Source: Oscillospiraceae bacterium
Lineage (GTDB): Bacteria > Bacillota > Clostridia > Oscillospirales > Oscillospiraceae
Direction: 5' to 3'
Length of the DNA: 64,000 bases
NCBI GenBank assembly: GCA_009781515.1
Contig: WQXY01000002.1
Coordinates: 78,434 to 142,433 of the forward strand
A program made the translations under genes and the position numbers. Each line of letters begins with the position of its first letter. Position 1 is the first letter of the stretch. The notes under the pieces were generated by a model that made no database searches, had not been told where the DNA came from, and saw only the letters and a program-made list of their open reading frames with translations. Shown here one piece after another: positions 20,460 through 29,232 of this stretch.

Positions 20460-21404
20460 ATGATTAAAATATCAGACCATAAAAAGGCAACAATAGTCAA
20501 AAAAAGCCGTAAGATTATTTACTGGTTGTTTTTTACCATGCTCTTTTGCGGCATTGGGTACATTTTGGTATATCCTCTCATTTATATATTCACGACCTCA
20601 GTTAAATCCGTCGGTGACATGCTCGATACAACAACGGTATGGGTCGCCAAGAACCCGACCTTTTCAAACTACACGGACGTATGGAATTTTATAGATTATC
20701 CCGCTTCACTTCTAAACACCATGACAATAGCTGCGACGGTCACAATCTTAAATATGTTTGTGTGCTCCGCTATCGGTTACGCGTTTGCGCGCTTTCGTTT
20801 TCGCGAAAGAGGTATCCTTTTTGCACTCGTGATATTTACGATTATTATCCCGCCGCAATTAATTAATCTGCCGCAGTATCTATTTTTCTTAAACTTTGAT
20901 ATACTCGGAATTATAAAGGCAGTTCTCGGCGGCACACTCAACTTCAACAATTCCATAGCACCCATTGTACTTCCGGCGATTTTCGGGCAAGGCTTAAAGA
21001 CAGGACTGTTTATATACATATTCAGGCAGTTTTACAGAGGCATGCCCATTGAGCTTGAAGAAGCGGGCTATCTTGACGGTTGCGGTGCAATCAGAACATA
21101 TCTGCGGATAATGGCACCCAATGCCACCCCCGCATTCATAACGGTAGGACTTTTATCTTTCGTTTGGCACTGGAATGAAGTATTCAACCAGTCGCAGTTT
21201 CTTAACGAAAGCCCGACCCTGTCAATGCGGCTTGTCGGAATTGTGGGCTTTATCACAAAATCCTCACAGGTCACAGACCTCTCGTATGTCACCCCGACCA
21301 AATACGCAGGAGTTGCACTTGTAATATTGCCTCTCATAATAGTATACTTAATAGGTCAGCGCTTCTTTGTACAAAGCGTCGAGAGAAGTGGTATAGTAGG
21401 ATAA
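20460..21404 (+). CDS. Carbohydrate ABC transporter permease
   Basis: EEAGYLDGCGAIRTYLRIMAPNATPAFITVGLLSFVWHWNE; multi-TM MalG-like. Confidence 0.9.
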   Translation: MIKISDHKKATIVKKSRKIIYWLFFTMLFCGIGYILVYPLIYIFTTSVKSVGDMLDTTTVWVAKNPTFSNYTDVWNFIDYPASLLNTMTIAATVTILNMFVCSAIGYAFARFRFRERGILFALVIFTIIIPPQLINLPQYLFFLNFDILGIIKAVLGGTLNFNNSIAPIVLPAIFGQGLKTGLFIYIFRQFYRGMPIELEEAGYLDGCGAIRTYLRIMAPNATPAFITVGLLSFVWHWNEVFNQSQFLNESPTLSMRLVGIVGFITKSSQVTDLSYVTPTKYAGVALVILPLIIVYLIGQRFFVQSVERSGIVG

Positions 21405-21418
21405 AAACAATAACTTGG

Positions 21419-21449
21419 CGTCATCGCGAGCGAAGCGTAGCGATCCGGA
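21419..21449. repeat. Dispersed repeat family A (half element)
   Basis: CGTCATCGCGAGCGAAGCGTAGCGATCCGGA. Confidence 0.8.
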
Positions 21450-21498
21450 AAGAGCATAATTGAACATAGGTTTATAAAAATAGAAAGGTGGATATTTA

Positions 21499-22930
21499 AT
21501 GATACGAAGAAACAAGATTATAGCAGTGTTGCTTGTCGCAGTGATGCTCGGGGGGGGTGCTCCTCGGCTGCACAGTCAACGACCCCGACCCGACCCCTCT
21601 GCCGGAGGGCAATCAGGATTTGGCAAATATCAACCCTGACGGCAATGTACAAGGCGGTGATGTTACAGGACCAAACCTCGGCAACATAAACAGCGGCGCG
21701 GCTTTTCGTAATGAGCTTGGAATAACCCCCGACCAATATGCGGGAAAAACCCTCACTATTTGGACATTTTGGGATTTGAGCGATACGGAAGCGGAGCATA
21801 TTGCGGCATTTGAAGCTGCTACAGGAGCAAAGGTTGATTTTGTCAACCGTTTCTCATGGGAAATGTACGAGCCCGACCTCGTTAAAGCGATAGCCTCAGG
21901 TGAGGGTCCCGACATTTGCTACTTTATGAGTGAGGTTATTCCGGCATGGGTTATGAAAGGCTTTTTGACCCCTGTCAGCGACTACCTTGATTTTAACAAA
22001 ATCACTATCCCACTTGGAATAGGCACAAAAGAGTTTTACACCTTTAACGGAAAGCTTTACACAGTGCCCGATTTTCATGAGGGCTCAAGCAAGATGTATT
22101 TCCGTAAGGACATTTTTGCAAACGCGTCACTCAAAAACCCCTATGAGATGTGGCTTGAGGGAACATGGACATGGGACGCATTTGTAAGGCTTGCGCAGGA
22201 TGTTAAGCAGGATATTGACGGCGACGGTGAGTATGACATTTGGGGCTACTACTCATGGCAATGGGAGCAGCTTCTTTATTCAAACGGCACAGACCATATT
22301 AAATGGGTCGACGGTAATCCTGTTCAAAATCTTGATGACCCGAAAGCTATCCGTGCACTTGAGTGGGAGCGTGCTCTTGGCGAGCAATATGACATTATAG
22401 CTCCATATGACCCCGACTTAGACCCGCCGGGAATGTTAGTTGCAGGAAATATCGCAATGATGTATTGGGGAGCATGGCTGATTGGCGACGGCAAGACTGA
22501 AGGTCTGCGCTATGAGCTTGGCGACAAGCTCGGTTTTGCACCGTTCCCGAGAGGTCCGGATTTGCCCGCCGATGTTCCTATGGCAGACATAGCCTCAGGT
22601 CACAGAGAGGGAATATCGGGCGCTGCAAAGGAACCCGAGCTTGCAGCACTGTTTATGCTCTTTAAGCGGCTTTATGAAGATGAAGCGGCAAAACAAAAAG
22701 CGGAGGCAGAAGCCGAGGCAGAGCGTATTCTTATCTACGGCTCACTCGAAGAATACGAGCTTGCCGTTGAAATGGACAAATATTCCATTTGGAACGGAAT
22801 GTACGGCTTTACGGGAATGGATAACATAGTTTCCCGTATCCGAGGAGCAGCCGATATGTCGGCAGCGCAAGCTGTCGAAGCGTATAAATCATCAGTGCAA
22901 ATGATGATAGACATGACATGGAACCCGTAG
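21499..22930 (+). pseudogene. Extracellular solute-binding lipoprotein, reading frame interrupted at a G8 tract (21550-21557): phase-variable, pseudogene or sequencing error
   Basis: ATG 21499 with AGAAAGGTGG RBS encodes MIRRNKIIAVLLVAVMLGGG; the lipobox VLLGC and the SBP body (21557-22930) are in another frame. G7 would restore ...VMLGGVLLGCTVNDPDP. Confidence 0.85.
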
Positions 22931-22937
22931 CCAATGC

Positions 22938-23030
22938 CGTCATTGCGAACGCAGTGAAGCAATCCAGACACTAATATTTCAACAAGTGCATCATCTGGAT
23001 CGCCACGCCACTACGTGGCTCGCGATGACG
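22938..23030. repeat. Dispersed repeat family A (full element, two inverted halves)
   Basis: CGTCATTGCGAACGCAGTGAAGCAATCCAGAC...CATCTGGATCGCCACGCCACTACGTGGCTCGCGATGACG. Confidence 0.9.
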
Positions 23031-23065
23031 AAAAGGACATATAAAATTGAAAGGAAAATATTAAA

Positions 23066-23965
23066 ATGAAAAAATTACTCACAGTTACACTTTGCGCGAT
23101 CCTCGCACTTTCACTGTTCGGCATTACAGCACTTGCAAGCGGCCTGTATATGCTCGACCCGAACACACCCGACTCGTTTGCAGCAGAAGAAGATGAAGGC
23201 CACATCGGCTACAACTTCAAAGGTGACGGCGGAGCATGGGTCAACATCAATAACCCGTGGGGCAAATCCGCATATCTTATAACACAGCCTGCCGAGGGCA
23301 CACAGACCATAATCGTAACCTTTAAGGTTGAGGGTTATGACGGCGGTGCCGAGGGCTACCGTGTAATGGGTGGTTTTATAGCCAATGAAGCATGGCAGCC
23401 GCAAGTATGGGCTCTTAGTGGTGAGCGCGAAGATACAACCAGTTGGCTCGAAATATTTGGCGAAGAATATTACTTCTTCATTGACGGTGACGGTATTTAT
23501 GAACTGCCGATTTCATTCCGCCATGCAATGGACTGGTTTGAGAACAATGACCCGGACGGTTGGGAAATGGAATATCTCGATTACATTCAAGTTATTGAGC
23601 TTGGTATTTTTGACCCGCCAAGTGATACAACAATGGTTGTAACACTCTTAGACCTTACGGACACACCGGATGTCTTCACATTTGATGAGCTATCACGTCC
23701 GCTCGGCAGCGACAAGTTTTTCCACCCGCTTCCCGAGGGCGGCGTAGAGCCCCCGATTGCAACACTTCCCGGACCCGTAGAAACAGACCCTGATGACACC
23801 GACACCCCGGAACCGCCGGCAGAAACAGCATCACCCCCTCCGACACAAAGCCCGCCCTCTGACGACGGTGGCGACGGTATGCCGTGGTGGATTTGGCTGT
23901 GCATCGGCGGAGGTGCTCTTGTTGTGGTAGTAATCGTAGTAATTATTATCTCAAAGAAAAAGTGA
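23066..23965 (+). CDS. Secreted surface protein, Pro/Thr-rich linker and C-terminal membrane anchor, function unknown
   Basis: Signal peptide MKKLLTVTLCAILALSLFGITALA; PETDPDDTDTPEPPAETASPPPTQSPPSDD linker; WWIWLCIGGGALVVVVIVVIIISKKK tail. Confidence 0.8.
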   Translation: MKKLLTVTLCAILALSLFGITALASGLYMLDPNTPDSFAAEEDEGHIGYNFKGDGGAWVNINNPWGKSAYLITQPAEGTQTIIVTFKVEGYDGGAEGYRVMGGFIANEAWQPQVWALSGEREDTTSWLEIFGEEYYFFIDGDGIYELPISFRHAMDWFENNDPDGWEMEYLDYIQVIELGIFDPPSDTTMVVTLLDLTDTPDVFTFDELSRPLGSDKFFHPLPEGGVEPPIATLPGPVETDPDDTDTPEPPAETASPPPTQSPPSDDGGDGMPWWIWLCIGGGALVVVVIVVIIISKKK

Positions 23966-24015
23966 TAAGCAAAACTAATCTATAAAATGTATAAATAATA
24001 CATATATAATGTATC

Positions 24016-24044
24016 TTGACACTTCTTATATAACATGATACATT
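24016..24044 (+). promoter_or_regulatory. Candidate sigma-A promoter TTGACA-17-TACATT overlapped by an inverted repeat
   Basis: TTGACA 24016-24021, TACATT 24039-24044; AATGTATC (24008-24015) and GATACATT (24037-24044) are exact inverted repeats. Confidence 0.6.
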
Positions 24045-24072
24045 GAGTTTAAGTGTGATAGTGCTCTATAAT
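24043..24072 (+). promoter_or_regulatory. Second candidate promoter TTGAGT-18-TATAAT
   Basis: TATAAT 24067-24072; TTGAGT 24043-24048. Confidence 0.5.
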
Positions 24073-24125
24073 AGGGCACTATTGCACGAAGTGAAATAAT
24101 ATAAACGATTAGAAGGAGTAATAAA

Positions 24126-25790
24126 ATGAAAAGACGTTTTATAGGGGTCGCGTTAGCTACAATCTTGCTTGTGATGATGGTTCCATTCGGGGGGGCATTA
24201 TCGGCTGAAGAAGAGTTCACTGCATGGTTCGGCGCTCAAATGGCAGATCCGATTAACGGTTGGGAGCTTGGTGAAGTTGCAGAAGCAAAATTTAAGCTGA
24301 ACGAAGAAGCGACTATCAGCATTGATTTTGGTGAAAAGGTATCATTTGGCGACGGCAACTACATCGCCATTGAAACAAATGTTCCAAACCCGTTTACAGG
24401 TATGGACATGTTCCAAAATCCGGTATTAGCGCAGATATTATCATTTAAGCTCGACGGCAAAGATGTCGAAATGGCTGATGCATTTCTTAATGCGGAGGGC
24501 AAAGATGCAATTGACGGTAGCGGAAAAGGTCTGCGTCTGACTCTCACAAACAAATGGTCTGCACTTGAGGACGACGAACAACCCGTAGACCCGACAACAC
24601 TCGGCGAGTTCGAGAAGCTCGAAATTTCATTTATAGTCCGTGGTGTGTATTTTGCACAGTTCGGCGCACAAATGGCAGACCCTGTTAACGGGTGGGGTCT
24701 TGGCGACATGGCTGCAACAGGATTTTCAATGGGACATCCCGCAGTTATCGAGTTCGAATTTGATGAGCTTGTATCATTCGGCGACGGCAACTACATCGCA
24801 ATTGAAACAAACCTGCCAAATCCGTTTGAGGGTGAAATTCCTTTTGCAAATTCCGAAATGGCACAAATACTGTCATTTAAGCTCGATGATAAGGAAGTCG
24901 ACATGGGCGATGTACTGCTCAATGCCGAGGGAATGGACGCAATCGACGGCAGCAGTCCGGGACTGAGGCTCACACTTACAAACAAGTGGAACGGCGACAT
25001 TGACGAGCAGCCTGTTGACGCTGAAACACTTGGCGAGTTCAAAAAACTGCGTATCGAATTTATCGTAAACTATGTGGGCGACCCGCCCGAGCCACCCAAA
25101 GTCGAAGTTCCCGATTTATCAGATGTAACAGGTATTGCGTACATCGGCGGAACATTCGTATTCCTTGACAGAGCGCACCCCGATGACGCTGACCCCGAAA
25201 ATGACCCCGGCAGATGCGACTGGTGGGCATTTGAAGACCAAGCTGTCGAAATCAAAGTCGGCGTACCGTTTACGGTTTCAATCGACATGGGCAGCGAAAA
25301 AATCAGACATGACCTCGCACACTGGAACGGTGAGGACTATATCATTGCTGTTGATACAGACATTGACTTAAATCCTGTGTTCTTCGGTGCATATATTGAC
25401 AGCATTAAAAAAGACGGAGTTGATATACCGTTTGACCCCGACAATGTAACTGTCGGCAGAGAGCGTGGAAATCTTCGCATTTCAATCACCAACAGCTGGG
25501 CGGAAGTTGCAGGAGACCCTGTACCCATTGCAGGTCCGTTCTCAATCGGCGAGTTTTCAAAGTTTGAAGTAACAATGGTTATTGTTGAAGACGGCGACCC
25601 CGACCCGTTTAGAGAGGGCGGCGGAGAAGATGAGCCGGTTGTTACACCGCCTCCTCCGATTGAAAGACCAACGGAAGACCCAAAAAGTGACGGACTTCCC
25701 GGGTGGTTTCTCCCTGTTGCTATCGGCGGCGGAGTTCTACTCGTTGGCGTAGTTGTATTCGCTGTGATTAAAGGCAAGAAAAAAGCATAA
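24126..25790 (+). CDS. Secreted surface protein with tandem ~140-aa modules and C-terminal membrane anchor
   Basis: Signal peptide; two near-identical modules (AWFGAQMADPINGWELGE...LTLTNKW / AQFGAQMADPVNGWGLGD...LTLTNKW) plus a diverged third; PTPPPIERPTEDP linker; LPVAIGGGVLLVGVVVFAVIKGKKKA tail. Confidence 0.85.
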   Translation: MKRRFIGVALATILLVMMVPFGGALSAEEEFTAWFGAQMADPINGWELGEVAEAKFKLNEEATISIDFGEKVSFGDGNYIAIETNVPNPFTGMDMFQNPVLAQILSFKLDGKDVEMADAFLNAEGKDAIDGSGKGLRLTLTNKWSALEDDEQPVDPTTLGEFEKLEISFIVRGVYFAQFGAQMADPVNGWGLGDMAATGFSMGHPAVIEFEFDELVSFGDGNYIAIETNLPNPFEGEIPFANSEMAQILSFKLDDKEVDMGDVLLNAEGMDAIDGSSPGLRLTLTNKWNGDIDEQPVDAETLGEFKKLRIEFIVNYVGDPPEPPKVEVPDLSDVTGIAYIGGTFVFLDRAHPDDADPENDPGRCDWWAFEDQAVEIKVGVPFTVSIDMGSEKIRHDLAHWNGEDYIIAVDTDIDLNPVFFGAYIDSIKKDGVDIPFDPDNVTVGRERGNLRISITNSWAEVAGDPVPIAGPFSIGEFSKFEVTMVIVEDGDPDPFREGGGEDEPVVTPPPPIERPTEDPKSDGLPGWFLPVAIGGGVLLVGVVVFAVIKGKKKA

Positions 25791-25802
25791 TGTCTAAGCC
25801 GG

Positions 25803-25845
25803 GGGCTGCGGGCGTGGAGCGAGCACCGCAGCCCTTTGCATTTTA
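25803..25845 (+). terminator. Candidate intrinsic terminator
   Basis: GGGCTGCGG (25803-25811) / CCGCAGCCC (25826-25834) followed by TTTGCATTTT. Confidence 0.65.
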
Positions 25846-25873
25846 GTATGGGTAAAAAGGAATGATAACAAAT

Positions 25874-27691
25874 ATGTCAGTTTTAAGAAAATTCTTAGCT
25901 ATAGCATTAGTTTGTGCGATAGCTGTTTGGCTTGCTACAGGGTGTGTTAACAATAATGAAGACGATAAGCCCCCTAACGGCGGCGGCACGCAGGTACCAA
26001 CGCCGGAGCCAGGGGCAACTCCTCCGGAAGGTAATAATGACATGGCATCAATAGAAATGGCAAGACTCATGGGCTACGGTATCAACCTCGGTAATACCAT
26101 GGAGTCATGTAATCAAAGCGGTCGTATACCAAATCGGGACCCGAGCATTTATGAGACAATGTGGGGCAATCCCGTCACAACACAGGAAATGATAACCGGA
26201 ATGAGAAACTCCGGTTTTAAGACACTTCGTATACCCGTTGCATGGACAAATGCAATGGACTGGGAAAACGATGATTTTACCATTAATGAAGCATATCTCG
26301 ACCGTGTCGAGGAAATAATGAATTACGCACTCAACGAAGATATGTACGTTATAGTCAATGCACACTGGGACCACGGCTGGTGGAGCATGTTCGGACATCC
26401 CGAGCAGGAGCGGCGCGACTTTGCACTCGAAATGTTCAAAGCAATGTGGGCGCAAATCGCCGACAGATATAAAGACTATGACCACCGTTTAATATTTGAA
26501 CCGTCAAACGAAGAGTGGGGCGACAGATTTAACGACGAAACCCCCTACAGCCCAAGCGGGGGGGTACTGACAAGAAACGAATGTTATGAACTTCTCACAG
26601 AGCTTTCACAAGTCTTTGTCGATTTAGTGCGCGCTACAGGCGGTAATAATCCCGACCGTTTCTTGCTTATGAAAGGCTACAATACAGATGTCAAAATGAC
26701 ACTCAGTGACCGTTTTGTAATGCCGAAAGACCCTGCAAACAGACTTATGCTATCTGTGCATTACTACACACCATGGGGTTACTGCGGTGATACATCGGGC
26801 ATAGGCACATGGGGCAGAAAAACCGAAGTTGAAGAAATGAACACCCTGCTCGGTTCGCTGACGAAATTTACAGACCAAGGCTACGGTGTTGTTTTGGGTG
26901 AGTGGGGAGTGCTTGACAATGACGGTGAAGACAGGCTCACATTCTTTACAAACTTCCTTAATAACTGCGACCTTTACGGTTTTGCACCCATACTGTGGGA
27001 TACAGGCTATACACCAAGGTGGGGCAGACTTTTTGACCGAAATGATACGCTCACTATTGTAGCACCCGAATTATTGGAGCTGTTCCAAACAAGAAGTGCG
27101 GCAAGGGAAACAAAAACAGTTGAGCAAGTTATTGCGGCGGCGCGAGACAGCATGGATGCCATTCGTGCAAAAGCAGCAGACCGTGAGGAAACGGTACTTT
27201 CTGCTGACGAGGCAAAAGCATGGATTATGTTCAACAGCGGCTCTTGGGATATGGAATACAGCGTAGGCGACAGATATCAGCCGGAACAAATTGCAAAGGG
27301 CATTGAACCGACAGACCCCGAAATAACAGGTGAGGGAACATATACCGTGGCGCTCGACTTTACGGGAACAAGCCAAGGATATGCAAACGGCATAGCATTT
27401 AGTGCAATCGGCATTATGAACGGCGAAATACTCTTCCCGGGATATCATATCGTGATAAGAGAGCTTTTGATAAACGGTGAAGAAGCGACGCTTGAGGGAA
27501 TACCGTTTACAACAAATGATAACCCTGTCACGACAAGACTCAATCTGTATAATGAGTGGGTGAGCAAAGTTCCGCCGGAAGCCCGTATTTTTGAAGGCAA
27601 TATTGATGATGCTTCACCAAGAATATTAGCAAACTATACATCTACACGTATAACCTCAATATCAATAACATTTGACTACATAGCACCGTAA
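25874..27691 (+). CDS. Glycoside hydrolase family 5 lipoprotein with C-terminal beta-sandwich-like extension
   Basis: Lipobox LATGC; GYGINLGNTMESC, GFKTLRIPVAWTN, NAHWDHGWWSMF, EPSNEEWGD, VVLGEWG; C-terminal ~170 aa outside the GH5 barrel. ATG 25874 preferred over 25862 by RBS spacing. Confidence 0.9.
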   Translation: MSVLRKFLAIALVCAIAVWLATGCVNNNEDDKPPNGGGTQVPTPEPGATPPEGNNDMASIEMARLMGYGINLGNTMESCNQSGRIPNRDPSIYETMWGNPVTTQEMITGMRNSGFKTLRIPVAWTNAMDWENDDFTINEAYLDRVEEIMNYALNEDMYVIVNAHWDHGWWSMFGHPEQERRDFALEMFKAMWAQIADRYKDYDHRLIFEPSNEEWGDRFNDETPYSPSGGVLTRNECYELLTELSQVFVDLVRATGGNNPDRFLLMKGYNTDVKMTLSDRFVMPKDPANRLMLSVHYYTPWGYCGDTSGIGTWGRKTEVEEMNTLLGSLTKFTDQGYGVVLGEWGVLDNDGEDRLTFFTNFLNNCDLYGFAPILWDTGYTPRWGRLFDRNDTLTIVAPELLELFQTRSAARETKTVEQVIAAARDSMDAIRAKAADREETVLSADEAKAWIMFNSGSWDMEYSVGDRYQPEQIAKGIEPTDPEITGEGTYTVALDFTGTSQGYANGIAFSAIGIMNGEILFPGYHIVIRELLINGEEATLEGIPFTTNDNPVTTRLNLYNEWVSKVPPEARIFEGNIDDASPRILANYTSTRITSISITFDYIAP

Positions 27692-27709
27692 GAGCGGCAA
27701 TTACACAAT

Positions 27710-27745
27710 CGTCATTGCGAGCAGCTTGCGACGTGGCAACCCGGA
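27710..27745. repeat. Dispersed repeat family A (half element)
   Basis: CGTCATTGCGAGCAGCTTGCGACGTGGCAACCCGGA; ORF track start 27726 lies inside it. Confidence 0.8.
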
Positions 27746-27776
27746 AGTGAAACTTTTAGTGAAAGGTATGCAACTC

Positions 27777-29219
27777 ATGGTTAAACAAAAGTCCAATATA
27801 CTGATGTCTGTTTTTCGTGTGTTTCTCGTAATCGCATTTGTGGCGGCGTTTATTCCCGACCTCAACCCTGCGCGTCTGAGTGAGATTATCAACAGAAACG
27901 CGTCATTATTCACAAGTGCAATTTCTTATGATACCGTCGGCAGAGGCTTTGAACGCGCTCTTGACCGTGAGTGGATTTATCAGTCAACACTTGTGCTCAC
28001 ATATGTCGGAGCGATAGTGTGTATGCTTGCAGTCGGGCTTGTAGCCGCAGCGTTTTGTATGAGCCTCGGAAATACAAGACTTAAACGCAGAGGCTTAATG
28101 GCTTCGGGCGGCGCGGCACTTTTGGGAGCGATTGGCATTATTATGCTCTTTGTTGCTCAAGCAGGTTTTGAGGGAGCGCCAAATCCCGACCGTATTGCAC
28201 CGATGTTCCCGATAGGCATATACGCGTTTATTGCCATATTCGCTGCGCTGCTTGTTGTAAGTGCGGCTATGTGGTTTATTCTTCCGCAGCCGAGCAAGGA
28301 AGAAGACGACAAGCTTTCCATAGAGCCGAAATACAGCCTGTTTTTAATGGTGCTGCCGTTTTTGGTGCTTGTTGTACTTTTTGCATATCTGCCGCTTTGG
28401 GGCTGGCGTTATGCGTTTTTTGACTACACCCCCGGTTTTGCTTTGGCATGGGAGGACTTTGTAGGATTTAAGTGGTTTACATCATTATTTGAAAATGCCG
28501 CAACCCGCAGAGATATAGTACGTGTTATGACAAACACCTTTGCACTGAGCGGTATCGGTATTGCTACATCGTGGGTGCCAATCGTGTTTGCGATTTTCCT
28601 CTCGGAGCTCAGGTCAAACCCGTTTAAGCGTACGGTTCAAACACTGACGACCATACCAAACTATATAAGCTGGGTGCTTGTTTACAGTGTGGCATTTGCG
28701 CTTTTCTCAACAGAGGGATTTTTCAACTGGATGCTCATAAGTCTCGGCTTCGTGGAGGAGGGTAAGAACTTTCTCATAGACGGCGAGAACATGTGGTTCA
28801 AAATGTGGGCATGGGGCACATGGAAAGGGCTCGGTTGGGGTGCAATAATCTATTTAGCAAGTATATCAAGCATTGACCCGCAGCTTTATGAAGCGGCAAT
28901 GGTTGACGGAGCAGGGCGCTACAGAAGAATGTGGCATATAACAGTCCCGGGGCTTATGCCGACATACTTCGTTTTGCTCCTTTTGTCAATCGCAAATATG
29001 CTATCCAACGGACTTGAGCAGTATCTCGTGTTCTCAAATCCCGCAACAAGTGCGCCAATAGAAGTCTTGGATTTATACGTCTTTAACTTGGGTATAGGTG
29101 ACGGAGGTAACATACCGCTCGCCACCATGATAGGAATGTTAAAATCAGTAATAAGTGTTGTACTGCTCTTTGCCGCGAATAAAGCATCGAAATTAATCCG
29201 CGGCGAAAGTATAGTTTAA
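27777..29219 (+). CDS. ABC transporter permease (LplB-like)
   Basis: MVKQKSNILMSVFRVFLVIAF; YEAAMVDGAGRYRRMWHITVPGLMPTYFVLLLLSIANMLSNGLEQYLVF. Confidence 0.9.
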   Translation: MVKQKSNILMSVFRVFLVIAFVAAFIPDLNPARLSEIINRNASLFTSAISYDTVGRGFERALDREWIYQSTLVLTYVGAIVCMLAVGLVAAAFCMSLGNTRLKRRGLMASGGAALLGAIGIIMLFVAQAGFEGAPNPDRIAPMFPIGIYAFIAIFAALLVVSAAMWFILPQPSKEEDDKLSIEPKYSLFLMVLPFLVLVVLFAYLPLWGWRYAFFDYTPGFALAWEDFVGFKWFTSLFENAATRRDIVRVMTNTFALSGIGIATSWVPIVFAIFLSELRSNPFKRTVQTLTTIPNYISWVLVYSVAFALFSTEGFFNWMLISLGFVEEGKNFLIDGENMWFKMWAWGTWKGLGWGAIIYLASISSIDPQLYEAAMVDGAGRYRRMWHITVPGLMPTYFVLLLLSIANMLSNGLEQYLVFSNPATSAPIEVLDLYVFNLGIGDGGNIPLATMIGMLKSVISVVLLFAANKASKLIRGESIV

Positions 29220-29232
29220 GGGGGGTGATGTC

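Noticed and set aside
21557-22930. SBP simply starting at GTG 21557
   Set aside because: MLLGC... would lack the charged and hydrophobic part of a signal peptide, while a perfect one sits upstream in the adjacent frame with a strong RBS.
26558-26564. G7 tract in GH5 gene as a frameshift
   Set aside because: Frame is intact through the tract (YSPSGGVLTRNECYELL); no interruption as written.
27726-27776. N-terminal extension of the LplB-like permease ORF
   Set aside because: Lies in a family A repeat; RBS GAAAGG and ATG 27777 give the sensible start.
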